DNA from: Lamprobacter modestohalophilus
Lineage (GTDB): Bacteria; Pseudomonadota; Gammaproteobacteria; Chromatiales; Chromatiaceae
Assembly (NCBI RefSeq): GCF_016583905.1
Contig: NZ_NRRY01000005.1
Span: 1 to 64,000 of the forward strand
DNA: 64,000 bases
Direction of reading: 5' to 3'
Below the pieces are notes generated by a model, which was not told where the DNA came from, made no database searches, and worked only from the letters and a program-made list of their open reading frames with translations. The position numbers were made by a program, and so were the translations under genes. This document shows, in pieces, positions 49,978-59,087 of this stretch; the first letter of the stretch is position 1, and each line of letters opens with the position of its first letter.

Positions 49978-51869
49978 CAGCTGACCTGCTCAGTCGCGGC
50001 GCCACGCGCCGTCGGATTGAAGACCAGCTCGATGCGAGTGCCCTCGCCGGGCTCACTCTCGATATTCAGCGCCGCGCCGATCCGCCGGGCACGTTCCTCA
50101 AGGATCGACAGACCAATATGCTCACCCGGATGACCACTGCGCCTGGGGGTGCTGAAACCAACGCCATCGTCTTCGATCAGCAACACATATTCGCCAGTCT
50201 GTTCGCGGGTCAGCAGCACCCGCACCGTCTGCGCCTGCGCATGCTTGCGTACATTGGTTAAGGTTTCCTGGACAATCCGCATGATCTGCAGCTCCTCGGC
50301 GGCCGAGAGGTCAAACGGCCGACAGCCCATCTGAAAGGCGGCATGGATGCCGGTGCGCTGACCAAAACGGTGCGTAATGTCTTGCAGGGTCGGGATCAGC
50401 CCGCGCCGATCCAAGGGTGCGCGGAAGCTCCCGAGCAGTTCGCGCAGCTCGCCGTGAGCCTCGTCAATCCCGTTACGAATCCGCGTCAGGTCAGCCTGCG
50501 CCTCGGCCGGGATTTCATGTCCGTCCAGCGCATCCGCCAGCATCCGCACCTGCAGACGCAGGCTGGCCAGTGTCTGTGCCAGCGAGTCATGCAGCTCATG
50601 CGCGAGCGAGCTGCGCTCCTCCAAGATCGACAGACGCTGCGCCTCATGGTCGGAGCGATACTTGGCAATCGCCACGCCGATATGCTGGCCGATGGTGGCC
50701 AGCAGATCGAGGATGTCCTCGCGCCGGCTGATCCCAGAGCGCTCGATGAAGATCGAGTAGGCCCCAAGCAGCTCATCGTGGTGCTTGAGCGGCACCGTGA
50801 CCACCTCCAGCGCATCGCTGTCGAACATCCGCCGACCATAGACCCGCGAACAGTAGCGCAGGTCATTGTCGCAGACGATCTCGCCGGGGCAGAGCACGGT
50901 GCCGCAGAGACAGAGGTCAACCGGCGCCATATCCTGCTCGCGCACCAGATCGTCATCCAGCCCGATCGAGCCAACCAGCCGTGGGCTGCCATCGGGCGCG
51001 ACCAGCCGCGCGGTTGCCGCGCGGCCGTTGACCATCTCCTTCAAGGTGCGCAGAAAGCGCAGCAGAAGCGCATCCAGGCTCTCGGCACGGGCGATCTCCG
51101 CGGCGACATCGTAGAGGATCTTCAGCGACGCGGTCTTCTGTGCCAGGCGCATGGTTTGTCGCGCGACGCGCGTGTCCATGTCTTCATAGAGATCGGTCAG
51201 CTCGGCGTTCAAGGCGCCGATGTCGCGCGCCATACCGTCGAGTACGCCCACGTTCGACAACGAGCGGCTTGCACCCGGCTCGCCCTGACAGACCCGAGCC
51301 ACGGTGTCTTCGAGGCTGACCAGCGGCATCAGCAGCTGCGTCTTGAGCCGCACCCCAGCCAGTACGGCGGCGGCGAACCCTGCCGACAGGAAACCAAGGC
51401 ACAGCCATTTGGGCCAGGCCTGGCCCGGCATCAGTATATTCGTCAGCAACAGGGCCAAGGCCCCAAGCAATGCCAGTACGACTGTCGCCAGTGGCCAGGC
51501 GAGTCGCGCTGAGACCAGGATCTGGCAGATACGGTGCGACGTCTCAACGCGCGATGTCCTACCCCTCCTCTCCTTGGCGACGAGGCTCAGATCTGCCCGC
51601 ACATTTGCCCGCGCATCTGAGTTCGCAACAGCGCCACGGACCCTCTTTGCGGCGGGCGCAGCGCTCGTGTCGCCCTGACTTGAGCAGCTCGCATTCCGTG
51701 CCGACCGATCCGGCCGTTCCCTCCCGCCCTCTGGATCTTGTCGCTTCGAGCCTCGAGCGTCGGCATCAGAGGAGACAGACGCTGATGGATCAGACGCATC
51801 CTGTAAGGCTGGATCAGAAGCAGAGGTGTCAGACGCATCCTGTAAGGCTGGCTCAAAACGCAGCGTCAC
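49977..51869 (-). CDS. NarX-like sensor histidine kinase with GAF domain and Cys cluster
   Basis: The 630-residue kinase has an unstructured, repeat-encoded N-terminus (1-100), two helices (about 118-168), a HAMP-like linker and GAF-like domain (250-395). The HisKA_3 box ELHDSLAQTLASLRLQVRML near 425 and HATPase follow. The GAF region holds five cysteines in DLCLCGTVLCPGEIVC..RYCS, which could bind a metal or Fe-S cluster. The N-terminal domain lacks the NarX nitrate P-box. It starts with GTG overlapping the ABC gene (GTGA) and overlaps the regulator, so three genes are coupled. Its signal is unknown; redox or NO are guesses. Confidence 0.88.
   Translation of the reverse strand: MTLRFEPALQDASDTSASDPALQDASDPSASVSSDADARGSKRQDPEGGRERPDRSARNASCSSQGDTSAAPAAKRVRGAVANSDARANVRADLSLVAKERRGRTSRVETSHRICQILVSARLAWPLATVVLALLGALALLLTNILMPGQAWPKWLCLGFLSAGFAAAVLAGVRLKTQLLMPLVSLEDTVARVCQGEPGASRSLSNVGVLDGMARDIGALNAELTDLYEDMDTRVARQTMRLAQKTASLKILYDVAAEIARAESLDALLLRFLRTLKEMVNGRAATARLVAPDGSPRLVGSIGLDDDLVREQDMAPVDLCLCGTVLCPGEIVCDNDLRYCSRVYGRRMFDSDALEVVTVPLKHHDELLGAYSIFIERSGISRREDILDLLATIGQHIGVAIAKYRSDHEAQRLSILEERSSLAHELHDSLAQTLASLRLQVRMLADALDGHEIPAEAQADLTRIRNGIDEAHGELRELLGSFRAPLDRRGLIPTLQDITHRFGQRTGIHAAFQMGCRPFDLSAAEELQIMRIVQETLTNVRKHAQAQTVRVLLTREQTGEYVLLIEDDGVGFSTPRRSGHPGEHIGLSILEERARRIGAALNIESEPGEGTRIELVFNPTARGAATEQVS
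51790..51851 (-). repeat. 23-bp direct repeat in the kinase N-terminus
   Basis: Two identical copies starting TCAGACGCATCCTGTAAGG (51790-51812 and 51829-51851), 39 bases apart, encode repeated PALQDAS segments. They lie in the disordered N-terminus of the NarX-like kinase. The period is a multiple of three. Confidence 0.85.
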
Positions 51870-53677
51870 GATGCCGCCTCCTGTCGATCCGCCTCACGCT
51901 CGCGCTGCTGCAGCTCCCACATCGCCGCGTAGGTGCCACCCTGTGACAGCAAGCTGCGATGCGCGCCCTGTTCAATGACACGCCCCTGATCCATCACCAG
52001 GATGCGATCGGCGTCGACCACGGTCGAGAGCCGGTGCGCGATCACCAGCGTGGTGTGATCCTCTGAGACCTCGGCCAGTGTCTGCTGGATCGCCTGCTCG
52101 GTGCGGCTATCCAGTGACGAGGTGGCCTCATCGAAGATCAGGATGCGCGGCCGTTTGAGGATGGCACGGGCGATGGCGACGCGCTGCTTCTCGCCACCAG
52201 AGAGCTTGAGACCGCGCTCGCCGACCACCGTATCCCAGCCATCCGGCAACCGAGCGATGAAATCGGCGATATGGGCCAGCTCAGCCGCACGCCGGACCTC
52301 ATCCTCGGTGGCGTCGGTGCGACCATAGGCAATGTTGTAGCGGATGCTGTCGTTGAACAGCACCGTATCCTGGGGAACAACGCCGATCGCCGCGCGTAGG
52401 CTGTCTTGCAGAACCCCGCGGATATCCTGATCGTCGATCAAGATCCGTCCCTGCTGCGGGTCGTAGAAGCGGAACAGCAGTCGCGCCAGGGTCGACTTGC
52501 CCGCACCACTGTGCCCGACGACCGCCACCTTTTCGCCTGGGTCGATGCGAAAATCGACTGCCTGCAGGATCACGCGCTCCGGCTGGTAGTGGAAACCGAC
52601 CTGCTCAAAACGGACAGCGCCTTTATGCAACACCAGCGGCGGTGCAGCCGGGGCATCAGTAATCTCCGGCGCGCGCTCGAGCAACTTGAACACCAGATCC
52701 ATATCGGCCAGTGCGTATTTGATCTGCCGATAGACGATACCGAGGAAGCCAAGCGGAATGAACAGCTGCAGCATGAAGGCGTTGACCAGCACTAGGTCAC
52801 CGATGCTCATGCTGCCGCTAACGACGCCCTGGGCGGCGTACGCCATGATCACCGTGACGCCGATGGCGATGATGCTGCCCTGGCCGAAGTTGAGCAGCGA
52901 CATCGAGGACTGGCTCTTGACCGCGACGTCCTCCCACTGGGCCAGGGTATTGTCATAGCGATCGAGCTCGAGGCGCTCGTTACCGAAGTACTTGACCGTC
53001 TCGTAGTTGAGCAGGCTGTCGAAGGCGTGGGTATTCGCGCGCGAATCGAGCACATTCATCTGTCGGCGGTAGTCCATGCGCCACTCGGTGATCGCGAAGG
53101 TGAAGCCGATATACACCACCACGGTGCCAAAGGTCACCAGCGTAAAGATCAGCTCGTACTTGGTCAGTAGCACAGCGGCGACCAGCGTGAACTCGACCAG
53201 CACCGGGATCACGCTGAACACCAGATAGTTAAGAATGGTCGCGATCGAGCGCGTGCCGCGCTCCAGATCCCGACTCACCGCCCCACTCTGACGGCCGAGG
53301 TGATAGCTCAGCGACAGCTGATGCAGATGCGTCAGTACCCGCGTCGACAGGCGGCGCATGGCGCGGAAGCGCACCCGGGCGAAGACCACGTCACGCAGCT
53401 CGTTGAACAGCGAGCTGCTCAGCTTCAGCGCCCCATAGGCCAGCAGCAGGCCAATCGGCAGCACCAGGATCTGCTCGCGCGCCTGCTCGAAGGCATCAAC
53501 GATGTTCTTGAGTACGATGGGTACGCCAACGTTGGCGAGCTTGGCGCAGATCAGGCAGGCTAACGCCAGCAGGGCGCGACCGCGAAACTCGGCCAGATAA
53601 GGCAAGATACCGCGCAGGTTGTGACGGTCACGCCGGTCTGAGTGGACGCGCTCGGTGGCAGCATGGATTCGAATCAT
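51866..53677 (-). CDS. Atm1/HMT1-type ABC transporter, fused permease-ATPase
   Basis: The 603-residue half-transporter has six helices over about 35-310 and an ATPase domain: Walker A GHSGAGKSTLARLLF near 385, signature LSGGEKQRVAIARA, Walker B ILIFDEATSSLD. The membrane segment TRSIATILNYLVFSVIPVLVEF and YETVKYFGNERLE are Atm1/HMT1 signatures. Relatives export glutathione persulfide or metal-glutathione complexes. It is the first gene of the coupled kinase-regulator set, which may control or sense related thiols. The start at 53677 lacks a good ribosome site and abuts a 19-bp repeat. Confidence 0.95.
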   Translation of the reverse strand: MIRIHAATERVHSDRRDRHNLRGILPYLAEFRGRALLALACLICAKLANVGVPIVLKNIVDAFEQAREQILVLPIGLLLAYGALKLSSSLFNELRDVVFARVRFRAMRRLSTRVLTHLHQLSLSYHLGRQSGAVSRDLERGTRSIATILNYLVFSVIPVLVEFTLVAAVLLTKYELIFTLVTFGTVVVYIGFTFAITEWRMDYRRQMNVLDSRANTHAFDSLLNYETVKYFGNERLELDRYDNTLAQWEDVAVKSQSSMSLLNFGQGSIIAIGVTVIMAYAAQGVVSGSMSIGDLVLVNAFMLQLFIPLGFLGIVYRQIKYALADMDLVFKLLERAPEITDAPAAPPLVLHKGAVRFEQVGFHYQPERVILQAVDFRIDPGEKVAVVGHSGAGKSTLARLLFRFYDPQQGRILIDDQDIRGVLQDSLRAAIGVVPQDTVLFNDSIRYNIAYGRTDATEDEVRRAAELAHIADFIARLPDGWDTVVGERGLKLSGGEKQRVAIARAILKRPRILIFDEATSSLDSRTEQAIQQTLAEVSEDHTTLVIAHRLSTVVDADRILVMDQGRVIEQGAHRSLLSQGGTYAAMWELQQREREADRQEAAS

Positions 53678-53678
53678 G

Positions 53679-53716
53679 GGTGATGCGGTTCGGGCGAGGT
53701 GATGCGGTTCGGGCGA
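53679..53716. repeat. Two 19-bp tandem repeats abutting the ABC transporter start
   Basis: GGTGATGCGGTTCGGGCGA is present twice head to tail, followed by a partial third copy (GATTAGTCGGGCGAG). The repeat starts one base beyond the start codon of the transporter, in its leader. The rest of 53717-54083 has no gene I can support; an open frame at 53680-53976 is mostly repeat-derived. Confidence 0.9.
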
Positions 53717-54083
53717 GATTAGTCGGGCGAGGTTATAAGGTCACTGAGCCGGTGAAGTTGGGTTTGGTCGAAGCGTTTGGTCGCAGCCGATTGAAGCCTC
53801 TGCACTCATCGGCGAAATCTGCCATTCCAGTGCTCTTATTGGGATCAGCCGACGGTCAAGGCCAGATCGCGCGGACAGCGACCGCGGGCGCGGGCGCGGG
53901 CGCGCTCAAGATCAGCACCCCGCATGCAAAGCCTGCACTAGACATTGACCTCTCCGCGCTCAATCCTACCTTGTGAGCAGTGAACTGGATTGTTGACGGA
54001 CTTCGCCAGCAGCCGCGAAAGCGATCAACCCTCAGCCGGCTGCACTCACGCAGCCCTCTGCTTGTAACATTAGATGAGGTCTC

Positions 54084-54494
54084 ATGATGTCAGAACCCAT
54101 GCTGGAAGGCACCGGCTGCAGTATGCACGAGCCCTATGCACTACAGGTGCTCGGGCCGGATATGGAACCGGAGTTCCCAGACAAGTGCGTGGTGATCGTC
54201 GAGCCGACCGAGCAATGCCGCAGCGGCATGTATGTGTTCGTCGAGGTCGAGGGCGTGCGCTGGTTCCGCCAGTATCGGCGTGACGACCAGGGGCGCGAAT
54301 GGCTGCTCGCGCTGAACGAGCGTTTCCCCGAAATCGAGCTGACGGGGCTGGAGTGGAAGGTGCTCGGCGTGATCATTCAGCGCAACATCCGTCGCCGAAT
54401 CAAGCATTACGAGTATCGCGACGCCGAGGGCGGCTCGAGCAGCGCTCCAGCCACCCAGGTCAACGCCGTCGACATCACGCACCAAGGCGCGTGA
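54084..54494 (+). CDS. S24/LexA-like protein without the catalytic Ser
   Basis: The 136-residue protein has the peptidase-S24 fold at 20-100. LGPDMEPEFPDKCVVIVEP corresponds to GDSMxPxxxxGD of LexA and phage repressors, but the nucleophilic Ser is Asp26. The strand that should carry the catalytic Lys (GVRWFRQYRR) has no Lys. There is no helix-turn-helix, so it is neither a typical repressor nor an active protease. GAGG lies five bases before the ATG. It is coupled by a GTGA overlap to the adaptor gene. Confidence 0.82.
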   Translation: MMSEPMLEGTGCSMHEPYALQVLGPDMEPEFPDKCVVIVEPTEQCRSGMYVFVEVEGVRWFRQYRRDDQGREWLLALNERFPEIELTGLEWKVLGVIIQRNIRRRIKHYEYRDAEGGSSSAPATQVNAVDITHQGA

Positions 54495-55612
54495 GGCACG
54501 CCCATCAACTGCTGTGCGCGGGTCGCCACGGCGCTCGACCGCTCGCCTGGCTCACCCTTGCCCTGCTTTGGATCATGCTGCCAATCGCTGGCTGCAGCGA
54601 TGCCCCGTTTGGGTCGAAGCCATCCGCCAACGACGGGCAGTCCAAGCCGTCGCGTCCAGCGAGCGAACATCTGGTCACAACCATCACCGCCGAGCGGGCC
54701 TCGGTCGCGGTACCGCATGAGCGCCCCGGGAGTCTTCGACTGCGACGCCTGGTGCGGCTGCACAGCCAAGAAGAGGGCCGTATCACCGAGCTCCAGGTCT
54801 TCGAGGGCGATGAAGTCGCGCCGGGGCAGACACTGATCCGGCTCGAAGATGACCTGCTGCGCGCCGAGCTGGATGCGGCACGCGCCACCGCCGCCCAGGA
54901 GCGGTTGGATCTGAAGCGCCTCGAGGGACTCGCCGGACGTGGCGGCGCATCGGAAGACGAGATCGCCCAGGCACGCACCGCAGTCGCCGTCGCCGAGGCC
55001 CAGGTGCGCGTGTTGGAGACGCGGCTGGCATTCACCGAGATCAGCGCCCCTTTCGCCGGGCTGGTCACCGCGCGGCTCGCCGAGCCCGGCGATTTTGTCA
55101 CCAAGAACACCCACCTGCTCAGCATCGCCGACCCAGCATCATTGATCGCCGAGGTGCTGGTCTCCGAGCTGGTGCTGCCGCAGCTCAGCGTTGGTGATCC
55201 GGTGCAGATCCGCATCGACGCGCTCGGCGGGTTGATCGTGCCCGGCCGCATCCTGCGCATCCACCCCACGCTCTCCGAAACTGGCCGCCAAGCCATGGTC
55301 GAGATCGCCTTCGATCAGATCCCGGCCGGCGCGCGCGATGGCCAGTTCGTCCGCGTCCGGTTCGAGAGCAGAGGAATTCCGCGCCTGATGGTTCCTTTCC
55401 GCGCCCTGCGCCAGGATCGTGATGGCCCCTTCGTCTGGATCATCGATGAAGCCGGCGAGGCCCAACGCCAACCGGTCGAGATCGGCGTCCGGATCACAGA
55501 CCAGGTCGAGATTGTCGACGGTCTCGAGCCCGGCACCCAAGTCATCACGCGCGGCTTCCTCGGCCTCGCGGCCGGCAAGGAGGTGCGCGCAATCGAGACC
55601 AGCCGGCTCTAA
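54491..55612 (+). CDS. RND efflux periplasmic adaptor (MFP) lipoprotein
   Basis: The 373-residue protein begins with a GTG at 54491 that overlaps the preceding stop. A helix and lipobox (PIAGC) suggest an outer-leaflet inner-membrane lipoprotein. The lipoyl domain halves flank a helical hairpin (SQEEGRITELQVFEGDEVAPG and APFAGLVTARLAEPGDFV), typical of MexA/AcrA-type adaptors. A beta-barrel and membrane-proximal domain fill 250-365. No RND pump or outer membrane channel gene follows; pepN runs the other way. It may serve a pump encoded elsewhere. Confidence 0.93.
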   Translation: MRHAHQLLCAGRHGARPLAWLTLALLWIMLPIAGCSDAPFGSKPSANDGQSKPSRPASEHLVTTITAERASVAVPHERPGSLRLRRLVRLHSQEEGRITELQVFEGDEVAPGQTLIRLEDDLLRAELDAARATAAQERLDLKRLEGLAGRGGASEDEIAQARTAVAVAEAQVRVLETRLAFTEISAPFAGLVTARLAEPGDFVTKNTHLLSIADPASLIAEVLVSELVLPQLSVGDPVQIRIDALGGLIVPGRILRIHPTLSETGRQAMVEIAFDQIPAGARDGQFVRVRFESRGIPRLMVPFRALRQDRDGPFVWIIDEAGEAQRQPVEIGVRITDQVEIVDGLEPGTQVITRGFLGLAAGKEVRAIETSRL

Positions 55613-55661
55613 ACCGTTGCCGCATGCCCGTAGACAAACGTCAGACTCCGGTCAATCTCGG

Positions 55662-58604
55662 CTAGCCCAGGCTCTTCGAGACCACCTCATAGACATCATT
55701 GGAGAGACCTACCACCTCAAGGATGCGCTCAAGCTGGATGCGCATCTGCTGCTGGCGGCCCTCATCGTAGCGGCGCCAGCGTGTCATCGGGTAGACCAGG
55801 CGCGAGGCGATCTGGGGATTGAGCGGATCGAGTTCGAGGATGCGGTCGGTGAGGAAGCGGTAGCCGGTTCCATCCGCGGCATGGAAGCGCACTGGGTTGC
55901 CGGCTGCGAAGGCGCCGATCAGGGCGCGCACTCGGTTCGGGTTGGTCAACGAGAAGTCCGGATGCCCGAGCAACCTCTCGACCCGTGCCAAGGTGTCGCT
56001 CCGGCTGCTTTGAGCCTGTAGCGCGAACCATTTGTCGATCACCAAGGGCTCATCCGACCAGCGCTGATAGAAGGCCGCAAGGGCCTGCTCGCCCGCATCG
56101 CTGGCTGGTGCTGCCCCAGCTCCAGCTCCAGCTCCAGCTCCAGCTCCAGCTCCAGCTCCAGCTCCAGCTCCAGCTCCAGCTCCAGCTCCAGCTCCAGCTC
56201 CCGACGAGCTTGCCCTCGATAGGGCGTCGGACTCAGCTCCGGTTACGGCTCCGCTAGCGGCTTCAGCTGATTCAACTCCAGACAGCTCGCTAGGCGCCTC
56301 GACCAGCATCCGCAGTGCGGCGATCACCTCGGTCATATTCTGCTGCGCCTCGAACTGGCGCTGCGCCAGGCTCAGCCCCTCGGCATCGCCAGCGCGCACC
56401 AGGTAGCTCAGGCAGAGGTTGCCGAGCGCGCGGCGGCCCATCGAGGCGTGGCTCAGGTCGAAGCCGGCATCGCTGCGGGTGCGCGCGTAGGCGGCCAGCA
56501 GCGGCTCGCGCAAGCGTCTGCCGATCTCGGCAGCGAGAGCTTGGCGGGCACGATGGATACCATCGACATCGACCACCTGCATCTGATCGCCGAGATAGCT
56601 CTCGGAGGGCAAGCTGAGCACTTCGGCGATCAATGCGGCATCGGTAGCCTCGGCACGATCAGCAGCACCGGCATGATCAATTGCATCGGTAGCACTGGCA
56701 GCATCGGTAGCACTGGCAGCATCGGTGGCACTGCCAGCATCAGTGGCACCGTCAGCCTCGGCCGCCGCGTCCGCAAGCGCACGCTCGAAGGCCTCGATGA
56801 AGCTGTCTGGCGCGGCCAACGCCGGGTCGGCCACCATCGCCAGCAACAGGCGCTGAGCCAGCGTCTGCGCCGCATCCCAGCGGTTGAAGCCATCGCTGTC
56901 GTGAGCCATCAAGAAGCTGAGCTGCGCATCGGTGTAGGGATAACTGACCCGCACCGGGGCCGAGAAGCCACGCAGCAGCGAGGGCACCGGCTGCGCGGCG
57001 AGGCCGGTGAAGATGAAGGTCTCGACCGGCTGGCGCAGCTCGAGCAGGCGTGTGCCGGGCGCCGGGGCTTTGGTCTCGCCTTGCAGCCGCAGCGGCAGCT
57101 CCTGGCCATCGGCATCGAGCAGTCCGAGGGCGAGCGGGATATGCAACGGTTGTTTGTCGGCCTGCCCCGGCGTGGCCGGCGTGTGCTGGCGTACCTCGAG
57201 CTGATAGGTGCCGGCCACCGGATCATAGCGGTCCGCGCAGTCGAGCTGCGGCGTGCCGGCCTGGCGATACCAGCGCTTAAACTGGGTTAGGTCGATGCCA
57301 CCAGCGGACTCCATGCAGTCGACGAAATCGTCCGTCGTCACCGCTTGGCCATCGAAGCGCTCGAAGTAGAGATCAGTCGCCTTACGGAAACGCTTCGGAC
57401 CAAGCAGGTTGGCCTGCATCCGCACCAGCTCGGCGCCCTTCTCGTACACCGTCGCGGTGTAGAAGTTGTTGATCTCGATGTAGGAATCGGGCCGCACCGG
57501 ATGCGCCATTGGACCCGAGTCCTCGGGGAATTGGCGCGCACGGAGCATGCGCACATCCTCGATGCGCTTGACCCCGCGCGAGCCCATATCGGCCGAGAAC
57601 TCTTGGTCACGGTAGACGGTGAAGCCCTCCTTCAGACTAAGCTGGAACCAATCGCGGCAGGTGATGCGGTTGCCGGTCCAGTTGTGGAAGTATTCATGGG
57701 CGACCACGCCCTCGATGCCGGCGAAATCGGCATCGGTGGCCGATTCCGGGCTCGCTAGGATGTACTTGGCGTTGAAGACATTGAGCCCCTTGTTCTCCAT
57801 CGCACCCATGTTGAAATGGCTGACGGCGACGATGTTGAACACCTCCAGGTCGTATTCGCGACCATAGCGCTCCTCGTCCCAGCGCATGGCGCGGATCAGC
57901 GATTGCAGCGCATGCTCGCACTTCGCCTCGTTGCCGGGCTCGACATAGATCCGCAACGGCACGCGACGGCCCGAGGCGGTCTTGAACGTCTCCTCGACCG
58001 CGCTCAGCGCGCCAGCGACAACGGCGAACAGATAGCTCGGCTTTGGGAAGGGGTCATCCCAGTGGACGCAAAGACGGCCGTCTGCGAGCCGCTCCTCGCC
58101 GGCCGGATTGCCATTTGCCAGCAGCACCGGATAACGTTCGGGGTCGGCAATCAGGCTGACCCGGTAGGTCGCCATCACGTCCGGGCGATCGAGGAAATAG
58201 GTGATGCGCCGAAAGCCCTCTGCCTCACATTGGGTGCAGAGCATGTCACCGGAGACGTAGAGCCCCTCCAGCGCCGTGTTCGCACTCGGATTCAACCGCA
58301 CCCGGGTCTGCAGCTGGAACCGATCCGGCACCCGACGGACGATCAGGTGATCCTCCTCGACCTGATACTCGGCAGGCGCCAGCGGCCGATCGTTCAGGCT
58401 GATCGTCTCGAGCTTGAGCTGTTCGCCATCCAGCCGCAGATCGCCATTGCCGCGGGTTGCGGCCGGGTTACGCCGCAGGCTGAGTTCCGCCTCGACCTCG
58501 GTGTGCTGATCATCAAGCTCGAACCGCAGTGCGACGGTATCGATCAGGAATTCCGGCGGGCGATAGTCGCTGAGGCGGATAACGGGTGGTGTCGTGCGAT
58601 ACAT
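55662..58604 (-). CDS. pepN: PepN, aminopeptidase N, with repeat inserts
   Basis: The 980-residue M1 metallo-aminopeptidase has GAMENKGLN and the zinc motif HEYFHNWTG-x-RI followed by the Glu in SLKEGFTVYRDQEFS. The start MYRTTPPVIRLSDY at 58604 is the family N-terminus; the reading frame runs on upstream by chance. Two low-complexity inserts sit in the C-terminal domain: (GA)14 from 56118-56201 and Thr-Asp-Ala-Ala-Ser-Ala repeats from 56683-56754. The E. coli protein is about 870 residues, so the inserts account for much of the extra length. Confidence 0.97.
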   Translation of the reverse strand: MYRTTPPVIRLSDYRPPEFLIDTVALRFELDDQHTEVEAELSLRRNPAATRGNGDLRLDGEQLKLETISLNDRPLAPAEYQVEEDHLIVRRVPDRFQLQTRVRLNPSANTALEGLYVSGDMLCTQCEAEGFRRITYFLDRPDVMATYRVSLIADPERYPVLLANGNPAGEERLADGRLCVHWDDPFPKPSYLFAVVAGALSAVEETFKTASGRRVPLRIYVEPGNEAKCEHALQSLIRAMRWDEERYGREYDLEVFNIVAVSHFNMGAMENKGLNVFNAKYILASPESATDADFAGIEGVVAHEYFHNWTGNRITCRDWFQLSLKEGFTVYRDQEFSADMGSRGVKRIEDVRMLRARQFPEDSGPMAHPVRPDSYIEINNFYTATVYEKGAELVRMQANLLGPKRFRKATDLYFERFDGQAVTTDDFVDCMESAGGIDLTQFKRWYRQAGTPQLDCADRYDPVAGTYQLEVRQHTPATPGQADKQPLHIPLALGLLDADGQELPLRLQGETKAPAPGTRLLELRQPVETFIFTGLAAQPVPSLLRGFSAPVRVSYPYTDAQLSFLMAHDSDGFNRWDAAQTLAQRLLLAMVADPALAAPDSFIEAFERALADAAAEADGATDAGSATDAASATDAASATDAIDHAGAADRAEATDAALIAEVLSLPSESYLGDQMQVVDVDGIHRARQALAAEIGRRLREPLLAAYARTRSDAGFDLSHASMGRRALGNLCLSYLVRAGDAEGLSLAQRQFEAQQNMTEVIAALRMLVEAPSELSGVESAEAASGAVTGAESDALSRASSSGAGAGAGAGAGAGAGAGAGAGAGAGAGAGAAPASDAGEQALAAFYQRWSDEPLVIDKWFALQAQSSRSDTLARVERLLGHPDFSLTNPNRVRALIGAFAAGNPVRFHAADGTGYRFLTDRILELDPLNPQIASRLVYPMTRWRRYDEGRQQQMRIQLERILEVVGLSNDVYEVVSKSLG
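56118..56201 (+). repeat. Perfect hexamer microsatellite (AGCTCC)14 in pepN
   Basis: Fourteen uninterrupted AGCTCC units, read on the minus strand as GGAGCT, encode a Gly-Ala run inside PepN. Perfect copies indicate recent expansion. Length changes would stay in frame because the unit is six bases. Confidence 0.98.
56683..56754 (+). repeat. Four 18-bp tandem units in pepN
   Basis: GCATCGGTAGCACTGGCA occurs twice exactly and twice with changes. They encode Ala-Ser-Ala-Thr-Asp-Ala-type repeats in a linker of PepN about 480 bases from the hexamer tract. In frame. Confidence 0.92.
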
Positions 58605-58826
58605 CGGCGTACTGAGTGGCTCTGCTAGGATGGAGGAAAAGAGAGGCTGGAGGAAAACGGGCGGTGGCGCTCGAGGCCAGCCAGGGCTCGGCGAAGCTTG
58701 GCGGATGCGGGTCGCTTGTGCCAATCTTGGCTCATCCGGTCGCAATCGACCGATTTCAAGCAACGCGCGCGGCGGTTCTCCGATTGAGAGCGGCCGCCGG
58801 CGCCGATCAGCGAGGGTCAAAGCGCA

Positions 58827-59087
58827 ATGATGCCCATTGTGGAGATGTACTCGACCGCTTTCTGCCCCTATTGCGTGCGAGCACGCAGACTCCTCAAGCA
58901 GAAAGGCATCGAATTCGAAGAGATCCGGGTCGATAAAGACCAGGATCAGATGCGCAGCATGATCCAACGCAGCCAGCGCACGACGGTGCCGCAGATCTTC
59001 ATCGATGAGCGCCACATCGGCGGCTACGACGACATGGCTGCACTGGACCGGGCCGGCAAGCTTGACCCCTTGCTCCAAGGCCAATGA
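58827..59087 (+). CDS. grxC: Glutaredoxin 3
   Basis: The 86-residue dithiol glutaredoxin has the CPYC active site at residue 13. TVPQIFIDERHIGGYDD follows, giving the cis-Pro and GSH-binding glycines. It reduces protein disulfides and mixed glutathione disulfides. ATGATG at 58827 lies after an AGGG; the second ATG is an alternative start. Its stop codon overlaps the first of the 14-bp units leading to hslR. It is divergent from pepN, 222 bases apart. Confidence 0.96.
   Translation: MMPIVEMYSTAFCPYCVRARRLLKQKGIEFEEIRVDKDQDQMRSMIQRSQRTTVPQIFIDERHIGGYDDMAALDRAGKLDPLLQGQ

Noticed and set aside
49977..51869. Nitrate sensor NarX proper
   Set aside because: The N-terminal region is short on periplasmic sequence and lacks the nitrate P-box; no nar operon is nearby.
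53680..53976. 98-codon rightward frame beside the ABC transporter
   Set aside because: Its first third is the 19-bp repeat and the rest shows no family pattern or ribosome site.
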